Below, in pieces: positions 57,804-64,000 of a stretch of 64,000 nt of DNA. Position 1 is the stretch's first letter. The number at the start of each line of letters is the position of its first letter. The DNA lies in the NCBI RefSeq assembly GCF_001368815.1, contig NZ_CTEI01000001.1:806001-870000 (forward strand), written 5' to 3'. The position numbers were made by a program, and so were the translations under genes. The stretch comes from Paraliobacillus sp. PM-2. Lineage in GTDB: Bacteria; Bacillota; Bacilli; Bacillales; Amphibacillaceae. The notes beneath the pieces are model-generated. The model did no database searches, was not told the DNA's origin, and worked only from the letters and a program-made list of their open reading frames with translations.

Positions 57804-60800
57804 ATGAAGAAAAAAGCATCTCCACTTTGGCAACGATTAAACTATTTGAAACCGAAGGAAACGTACAGTAATAATCATAGTCAATTACAAGAAGGTGATC
57901 GTGATTGGGAAAATGTTTATCGTAGAAGATGGCAACACGACAAAGTTATTCGATCGACGCATGGTGTGAATTGTACTGGATCGTGTAGTTGGAATATCTT
58001 TGTGAAAGACGGCATTGTTACTTGGGAAGGACAGAGTATTGATTACCCAACAACAGGTCCAGATATGCCTGAATTCGAGCCGCGTGGATGTCCTAGAGGT
58101 GCCAGTTTTTCTTGGTATTTATATAGCCCATTAAGAGTGAAGTATCCGTATATTCGAAAAAAGTTACTCCATTTGTGGCGCGAAGCTAAAAATGAATATG
58201 ATACTCCGTTAGAGGCTTGGAAAAGTATTGTAGAGAACAAAGAAAAAGCTAATTATTATAAACGTGCAAGAGGAAAAGGTGGATTAGTTCGTGCAGATTG
58301 GGATGAAGTTTCCGAAATTGTGGCTGCTTCCGTTTTATATACTACAATAACTTACGGATCAGATCGAAATGTTGGTTTCTCACCTATTCCAGCCATGTCA
58401 ATGGTAAGTCATGCAGCTGGTAGCAGATTCATGTCATTAATTGGTGGACCAATGTTAAGCTTTTATGATTGGTATGCCGATTTGCCACCAGCTTCACCAC
58501 AAATTTGGGGCGATCAAACCGATGTGCCTGAAAGTTCAGATTGGTTTAATGCAGGTTACATTATGACTTGGGGTTCCAATGTGCCATTAACACGTACGCC
58601 TGATGCTCACTTTTTAGCTGAAGCAAGATATAAAGGAACAAAAGTTGTATCTGTTAGTCCCGATTATGCAGAATCAACGAAATTTTCTGATGACTGGATG
58701 GCAGTTAAACAAGGAACAGACGGTGCGGTAGCGATGGCAATGGGTCATGTTATTTTAAATGAATTTTATCAAAAAAATAAGACACCATACTTTGAAGCTT
58801 ATGCAAAAGAATACACGGATTTCCCTTTTACCGTGCGATTGAAAAAAGTTGGGTCTACTTATCAAGCAGATCGTTTTATTCATGCTAAGGATTTAGGGAT
58901 TTCAGGTGAGAATAATGAATGGAAGCCAGCAATGTTTAATGAACGGACAAACGATTTTGCCATTCCACAAGGAACGATAGGATCTCGCTGGGATAAAGAA
59001 GGAAAATGGAATCTTCATTTGCAAGATGAATTTACGGGGGAAACGATTGAACCACGACTAGGTTTCCTTGGTGTTGAAGATGATGTATTAGAAATACAAT
59101 TACCATATTTTGATGCGGAAAAACGCACAATAATGAATAGAGCTGTGCCTGTAAAAGAAGTTGAATTAAATGGAAGAACAGAGTATGTAACTTCTGTTTA
59201 TGATTTAATGCTTGCTAATTATGGCATTGATCGAGGTATTGGTGGAGAAGTAGCACATTCTTATGATGATATTGCACCTTTTACGCCAGCATGGCAAGAA
59301 AGTATCAGTAATGTAGATCGTCATTTGATTATTAAAATAGCAAAAGAATTTGCTCAAAATGCAATTGATACAAAAGGCCGCTCTATGATTATTATGGGGG
59401 CGGGTATTAATCACTGGTTCCATTCCGATACGATCTATCGTGCAGTTATTAACTTAATTTTAATGGTAGGAGCTCAAGGTGTAAACGGTGGTGGTTGGGC
59501 CCATTATGTTGGTCAAGAAAAACTCCGGCCAGCAGAAGGATGGAATACAATAGCCACGGCAAAAGATTGGCAAGGACCACCAAAATTACAAAATGGTACA
59601 TCCTTTTTCTATTTTGCTACGGATCAATGGCGTTATGAAGAAACTTCTGTTAACGAAATAACCGCTGCAACAGTAGATAAAGCAAGATATGATCATCATG
59701 GAGATTATAACATCTTGGCTGCTCGATTAGGTTGGTTACCATCTTATCCAACATTTAATGAAAATGGCATCTCTATTTATGAAGAAGCAAAGACAAATGG
59801 AAATGAAAGTACAGATGACATTGCCAAATATGTAGCAAAACAGTTGAAAGATAAGAAATTACAATTTTCCATAGAAGATCCAGATAACCCGGTTAACTAT
59901 CCACGTAATTTATTCGTATGGCGTGCTAACTTAATTTCAAGTTCAGGAAAAGGACATGAATATTTCCTTAAACATTTATTAGGTGCAGACCATGGACTTT
60001 TAAATGATGATAAAAATAGTATACGACCAGAAGAGATTAAATGGCGCGAAGAAGCACCAGAAGGGAAATTAGACTTGTTAATTGACCTTGACTTCCGAAT
60101 GGCAGGAACAGGATTGTATTCTGATATTATTTTACCTGCATCCACTTGGTATGAAAAATATGATTTATCAAGTACAGATATGCATCCATTCGTACATCCA
60201 TTTAACCCAGCTGTCGCATCACCATGGGAATCTAAATCAGATTGGGATATATTTAAGAAATTAGCAAAGAGTGTTTCTGATTTAGCAGATGAACTTGACA
60301 TGGATCCAATTAAAGAGGTGGTAGCTACACCGTTACAACATGATACACCACAGGAGATGTCGCAACCATTTGGAGAAATTAAAGATTGGTCGAAGGGTGA
60401 ATGTGAACCGATACCTGGAAAAACCATGCCAAACATTCATGTTGTTGAAAGGGATTATAAGCAAATTTATAAAAAGATGACTTCTATTGGTCCAAATGTT
60501 GCTACAAACCCTTATGGCGGTAAAGGAATTAGTTGGTCAATGGAAAAAGAATATGAACAAGTGAAACACGCTATAGGTACTGTGGAAGAAGAAGGGGTTT
60601 CCAAAGGATTACCTAATATTGAACATGCGAAAGATGCTTGTGAAGCAATATTAATCATGTCCTCTACAACAAATGGAAAGATTGCAGTAAAAGCTTGGGA
60701 AGCATTAGAACAACAAACCAGCTTGGAATTAAAGGATTTAGCTCAAGAACGTGAAGAAGATTTATTCAATTTAGAACAAATTAATGCACAACCTAAAACA

Positions 60801-61487
60801 GTGATTACTTCACCAGCCTTTAGTGGTTCAGAAAAAGGTGGTAGAAGATATTCACCATTTACAACAAATATTGAGCGTATGATTCCTTTCCATACCATCA
60901 CGGGAAGACAGTCCTATTATTTAGACCATGAGATGATGAAAGAGTTTGGCGAGGAAATGGCAACGTATAAACCAATGTTACATCATACGCCATTCCAAAA
61001 GGATCGTCCAAAGGTGGAAGGAAAAGAAATCACCTTGAATTACTTAACACCACATAATAAATGGTCGATCCACAGTATGTATTATGATGCCCAACCGATG
61101 CTGACATTGTTTAGAGGTGGGCCTACGATTTGGATGAATCATGAAGATGCTAAAGAAGTGGATATTGAAGATAATGATTGGATTGAATGTTTCAACCGAA
61201 ATGGTGTTGTTGTTGCTCGAGCTGTTGTTTCCCACCGAATACCAAGAAGTGTTGCATTTATGTATCACGCACAAGACAGACATATTCACGTACCAGGAAC
61301 TAATCTTACAAAAAACCGAGGTGGGACACATAACAGTCCAACAAGAATACATGTGAAGCCTACGCATATGATTGGTGGCTATAGTCAATTGAGCTATGGG
61401 TTTAACTATTATGGCCCTACCGGAAATCAAAGAGATTTACATGTTGTAATCAGAAAGATGAAGGAGGTTGAATGGCTTGAAGATTAA
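57804..61487 (+). CDS. narG: Respiratory nitrate reductase alpha subunit NarG
   Basis: 1227 residues, molybdopterin catalytic subunit. N-terminal FS0 cluster ligands H-x3-C-x3-C in STHGVNCTGSCSWNIF, with GCPRGASFSWYLYSP next. It reduces nitrate to nitrite with electrons from NarHI. ATG 57804 behind TGGAGGGA; the frame from 57771 is unneeded. It overlaps narH slightly. Confidence 0.98.
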   Translation: MKKKASPLWQRLNYLKPKETYSNNHSQLQEGDRDWENVYRRRWQHDKVIRSTHGVNCTGSCSWNIFVKDGIVTWEGQSIDYPTTGPDMPEFEPRGCPRGASFSWYLYSPLRVKYPYIRKKLLHLWREAKNEYDTPLEAWKSIVENKEKANYYKRARGKGGLVRADWDEVSEIVAASVLYTTITYGSDRNVGFSPIPAMSMVSHAAGSRFMSLIGGPMLSFYDWYADLPPASPQIWGDQTDVPESSDWFNAGYIMTWGSNVPLTRTPDAHFLAEARYKGTKVVSVSPDYAESTKFSDDWMAVKQGTDGAVAMAMGHVILNEFYQKNKTPYFEAYAKEYTDFPFTVRLKKVGSTYQADRFIHAKDLGISGENNEWKPAMFNERTNDFAIPQGTIGSRWDKEGKWNLHLQDEFTGETIEPRLGFLGVEDDVLEIQLPYFDAEKRTIMNRAVPVKEVELNGRTEYVTSVYDLMLANYGIDRGIGGEVAHSYDDIAPFTPAWQESISNVDRHLIIKIAKEFAQNAIDTKGRSMIIMGAGINHWFHSDTIYRAVINLILMVGAQGVNGGGWAHYVGQEKLRPAEGWNTIATAKDWQGPPKLQNGTSFFYFATDQWRYEETSVNEITAATVDKARYDHHGDYNILAARLGWLPSYPTFNENGISIYEEAKTNGNESTDDIAKYVAKQLKDKKLQFSIEDPDNPVNYPRNLFVWRANLISSSGKGHEYFLKHLLGADHGLLNDDKNSIRPEEIKWREEAPEGKLDLLIDLDFRMAGTGLYSDIILPASTWYEKYDLSSTDMHPFVHPFNPAVASPWESKSDWDIFKKLAKSVSDLADELDMDPIKEVVATPLQHDTPQEMSQPFGEIKDWSKGECEPIPGKTMPNIHVVERDYKQIYKKMTSIGPNVATNPYGGKGISWSMEKEYEQVKHAIGTVEEEGVSKGLPNIEHAKDACEAILIMSSTTNGKIAVKAWEALEQQTSLELKDLAQEREEDLFNLEQINAQPKTVITSPAFSGSEKGGRRYSPFTTNIERMIPFHTITGRQSYYLDHEMMKEFGEEMATYKPMLHHTPFQKDRPKVEGKEITLNYLTPHNKWSIHSMYYDAQPMLTLFRGGPTIWMNHEDAKEVDIEDNDWIECFNRNGVVVARAVVSHRIPRSVAFMYHAQDRHIHVPGTNLTKNRGGTHNSPTRIHVKPTHMIGGYSQLSYGFNYYGPTGNQRDLHVVIRKMKEVEWLED

Positions 61488-62952
61488 AGCACAAATTGGC
61501 ATGGTAATGAACTTAGATAAGTGTATTGGTTGTCATACATGTAGTGTGACATGTAAAAACACTTGGACAAATCGTCCAGGGGCAGAATATATGTATTTTA
61601 ATAATGTAGAAACAAAACCCGGAATTGGTTACCCAAAACAATGGGAAGATCAAGAAAAATATAAAGGCGGATGGGAATTAGATAAAAAAGGCGAACTAAA
61701 GCTTAAATCTGGTTCAAAAGTAAATCGGTTATTCAATTTATTTTATAATCCAAACCAACCCGAGATAGATGATTATTATGAGCCTTGGGACTACGATTAT
61801 GAAACATTAACGAATAGCCCTGAAAGAAAACATCAACCTGTAGCAAGAGCAAAGTCAACCATAACTGGAGAATTTATGGACTTGGATTGGGGACCAAACT
61901 GGGAAGATGACCTTGCTGGTGGTCATATTACAGGTTTACGTGATCCAAATGTTGTGCAAATGGAAGAATCAATAAAAACTGAATTTGAAGATGTATTTAT
62001 GATGTATTTACCACGTATTTGTGAACACTGTATTAATGCACCTTGTGTTTCATCTTGTCCATCAGGTGCAATGTATAAACGTGATGAAGATGGTATTGTG
62101 CTTGTTGATCAGAATGCTTGTCGTGCGTGGAGACACTGCGTTACTTCTTGTCCGTATAAAAAAGTATATTTCAATTGGAAAACGAATAAAGCAGAAAAGT
62201 GTACGATGTGTTACCCAAGAATCGAGAATGGTCAACCAACAATCTGCTCAGAAACGTGTGTTGGTAGGATTCGATACATTGGTGTGATGCTTTATGATGC
62301 AGATAGAGTATTGGAAGCTTGTTCTGTTGAAGATGAAAAAGACTTGTATCATGAACAATTAGGTATCTTTTTAGATCCAAATGATCCAGAGGTGATTAAG
62401 GAAGCGAAAAAAGAAGGGATTCCTATGGACTGGATTGAAGCGGCGCAACAATCTCCATTGTATAAAATGATTATTGATTGGAAAATTGCATTGCCATTGC
62501 ATCCAGAGTATCGTACGATGCCAATGGTTTGGTATATTCCACCACTTAGTCCGATTATGAATATGATTGAAGGAAAAGGAAGTCAAGCGGATACAGATGA
62601 TATCTTCCCAGCTATTGATGAAATGCGCATACCGATTGAGTATCTTGCCAATCTGTTAACAGCAGGTGATACCAATCATATTCGGACTGTATTGAAAAAG
62701 ATGGCAGTAATGCGCAGTTATATGCGTGCAGAACAAACAGGAAAAGACTTTGATGTTTCGGTTATTGAGGAATTAGGGCTTAAAGAAACGGATATTAAAA
62801 AAATGTATCGATTATTAGCTATCGCAAAATATAATGATCGTTTTGTTATTCCAAAAAGCCATAAAGAAGATGCTGAAGACTTGTATTATGATCAAGGCGC
62901 TTGTGGATTGGATTTTGCCGGCGGACCAGGAAGTTGCGGCGTGTTATCTTAA
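61477..62952 (+). CDS. narH: Respiratory nitrate reductase beta subunit NarH
   Basis: 491 residues, iron-sulfur subunit. Four cluster motifs: CIGCHTCSVTCK, CEHCINAPCVSSCP, CRAWRHCVTSCPYKK (Trp in place of a Cys, the 3Fe-4S site usual in NarH) and CTMCYPRIENGQPTICSETC. TTG start at 61477 with AAGGAGG nine bases before; the frame from 61468 begins in the ribosome site. Confidence 0.98.
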   Translation: MKIKAQIGMVMNLDKCIGCHTCSVTCKNTWTNRPGAEYMYFNNVETKPGIGYPKQWEDQEKYKGGWELDKKGELKLKSGSKVNRLFNLFYNPNQPEIDDYYEPWDYDYETLTNSPERKHQPVARAKSTITGEFMDLDWGPNWEDDLAGGHITGLRDPNVVQMEESIKTEFEDVFMMYLPRICEHCINAPCVSSCPSGAMYKRDEDGIVLVDQNACRAWRHCVTSCPYKKVYFNWKTNKAEKCTMCYPRIENGQPTICSETCVGRIRYIGVMLYDADRVLEACSVEDEKDLYHEQLGIFLDPNDPEVIKEAKKEGIPMDWIEAAQQSPLYKMIIDWKIALPLHPEYRTMPMVWYIPPLSPIMNMIEGKGSQADTDDIFPAIDEMRIPIEYLANLLTAGDTNHIRTVLKKMAVMRSYMRAEQTGKDFDVSVIEELGLKETDIKKMYRLLAIAKYNDRFVIPKSHKEDAEDLYYDQGACGLDFAGGPGSCGVLS

Positions 62953-63061
62953 TTACTATCTTTTGTTAATTTATTTTAAAAATTAGAGATACAGAGCAAG
63001 CAAATATTTGTTAATTGCTCTGTATCTTAACTGGATGAACCTAATAAAGAGGATGAAGAAA

Positions 63062-63679
63062 ATGAAACAAACAGATATCTATCAACTGCTTGCTTTTTTA
63101 TTAAACTATCCGAATGAAGACATGAAACATACCCTACCAGAAATAAAGGAATTGTTACAGTCCGTTGAAGATGAGGAAATACGACAAAAGCTAGATACGT
63201 TTGTCAGTGAAATAGATAAATTAAGCCTAGATGAATGGATTCATAGTTATGTAGAACAGTTTGATTTTGGCAAAAAAACGAATTTGTATGTAACCTATTT
63301 AAAAATGGGAGAACAAAAAGAACGTGGTTTAGAGCTATTAAAATTAAAGAAATTTTATCAAGCTGCTGGGTTTAGTGTTACGGATAAAGAACTACCAGAT
63401 TATGTTCCATTAATGCTAGAGTTTTCTGCCAATGTATCTACTGAAATAAGAAAAGAACTATGGAAAGTACATGAGCGGGCAATATGGGAAATTAGAGATA
63501 AGTTGCTATCTATAAACAGTTTCTATATTCCAGTTTTTGATGTGATTATTCAATTGCTTAAAAAAGATGGAGTGGAACATCAGGCATTAGCAGAAAAACA
63601 ACCTCCTACACCAAATCTGGAAGATCAGGCAATTCTTGCATCGATGCGAGATCAATTAATTAAGAACCAATTAGGTTAA
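63062..63679 (+). CDS. narJ: Nitrate reductase assembly chaperone NarJ
   Basis: 205 residues, all-helical NarJ/TorD family: YQLLAFLLNYPNEDM, EWIHSYVEQFDF and LPDYVPLMLEFSANV. It guides molybdenum cofactor insertion in NarG. ATG 63062 is favoured over 63053 and 63008 by spacing from AAAGAGG. Confidence 0.94.
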   Translation: MKQTDIYQLLAFLLNYPNEDMKHTLPEIKELLQSVEDEEIRQKLDTFVSEIDKLSLDEWIHSYVEQFDFGKKTNLYVTYLKMGEQKERGLELLKLKKFYQAAGFSVTDKELPDYVPLMLEFSANVSTEIRKELWKVHERAIWEIRDKLLSINSFYIPVFDVIIQLLKKDGVEHQALAEKQPPTPNLEDQAILASMRDQLIKNQLG

Positions 63680-63706
63680 TGATTTTAAGAAAAGGGGCGA
63701 AAGCTT

Positions 63707-64000
63707 ATGGGCTCTCTGGCATTATTACTTTGGGGTGTTTTCCCTTATATCGTCTTAACAATTTTTATTGGCGGTTTGATTTATCGTTATCAAAAGGACC
63801 AATTTGGTTGGACAACAAAATCTAGTGAATTACTAGAAAAGAAACGTTTACGTATTGGATCGCTAATGTTTCACTGGGGATTAATCTTTGTTTTAGGCGG
63901 TCATTTTGCCGGGTTAATTGTTCCGGTTCAATTTTACAATGCATTAGGCGTTTCGGAACATTTCTATCATAATATTGCACTTATTTTTGGTTTACCTGCT
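63707..64000 (+). CDS. narI: Respiratory nitrate reductase gamma subunit NarI (3' end outside window)
   Basis: The first 98 residues are visible: MGSLALLLWGVFPYIVLTIF (first helix), then MFHWGLIFVLGGHFAGLIVP with the heme-ligand histidine HFAG region. It is the heme-b membrane subunit that takes electrons from menaquinol. AAAGGGGCG before the ATG, 27 bases after narJ. Truncated by the window. Confidence 0.95.
   Translation, partial: MGSLALLLWGVFPYIVLTIFIGGLIYRYQKDQFGWTTKSSELLEKKRLRIGSLMFHWGLIFVLGGHFAGLIVPVQFYNALGVSEHFYHNIALIFGLPA

Overview
The window is 64 kb of a low-GC Gram-positive chromosome. Gene content and order point to the Bacillaceae, most like Oceanobacillus, Virgibacillus or a close relative. 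The evidence is the eno-secG-est-rnr-smpB-ssrA order, the yusI-gcvH-yusF-yusE-metNPQ and sufCDSUB clusters, sporulation genes (yunB, a lytH-like peptidase, CotF-like coat proteins), SAM-I and lysine riboswitches, and AT-rich coding sequence with strong AGGAGG ribosome sites. The species call is inference. No rRNA gene, ordinary tRNA gene, CRISPR array, prophage or plasmid origin was seen.

Layout. 1-3.4 kb: the end of enolase, then an iron-siderophore uptake operon with a sigma-A promoter and a Fur box. 3.5-5.5 kb: ptsHI on the minus strand. 5.7-12.1 kb: secG, carboxylesterase, RNase R, a GNAT protein, smpB, a repetitive DUF6944-like protein and the tmRNA gene; rnr, smpB and ssrA form a ribosome-rescue and RNA-decay neighbourhood. 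12.7-18 kb: a cell-wall-anchored GH20 hexosaminidase, an unidentified 42-residue ORF, type I aroD and a CwlO/PcsB-like NlpC/P60 endopeptidase with a possible WalR site. 18.07-20.87 kb: a mobile-DNA pocket with an eroded ISL3 element carrying a REP-like palindromic repeat, followed by a rho-independent terminator and a group II (class C-like) intron placed just after it.

20.9-29.2 kb: a bacilliredoxin, a chemotaxis group without CheA (CheX, CheW, CheY, short MCP), an M14 peptidase, a SulP transporter, a universal stress protein, a GtrA protein and a VLRF1/aeRF1-type release-factor homologue. 29.25-32.4 kb: a second, inverted copy of the REP-like repeat, then a minus-strand zinc operon (znuC-znuB-zur) running into two fluoride-channel genes. 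32.4-35.5 kb: the divergent copper operon csoR-copA-copZ. The shared intergenic region holds a Zur-box-like and a CsoR-type operator, each on its own promoter.

35.5-43 kb: two coat-F-like spore proteins, the gcvH cluster, a TlpA-like thioredoxin, the SAM-I-controlled methionine transporter metNPQ and an MFS permease. 43.4-48.6 kb: the SUF iron-sulfur cluster operon. 48.7-52.1 kb: YunD-like phosphatase, HD-GYP protein, YunB. 52.1-56 kb: a lysine riboswitch upstream of an NhaC-family transporter, then an NSS amino-acid transporter with its 32-residue MetS-type partner. 56-57.5 kb: LytH-like M23 peptidase and YutD. 57.7-64 kb: narGHJI (narI cut by the window end) with a perfect FNR box at -41.5.

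Taken together the window is mostly core metabolism and transport under well-defined cis elements (Fur, Zur, CsoR, FNR, SAM-I, lysine). The mobile DNA is confined to 18-21 kb and the repeat at 29.3 kb.
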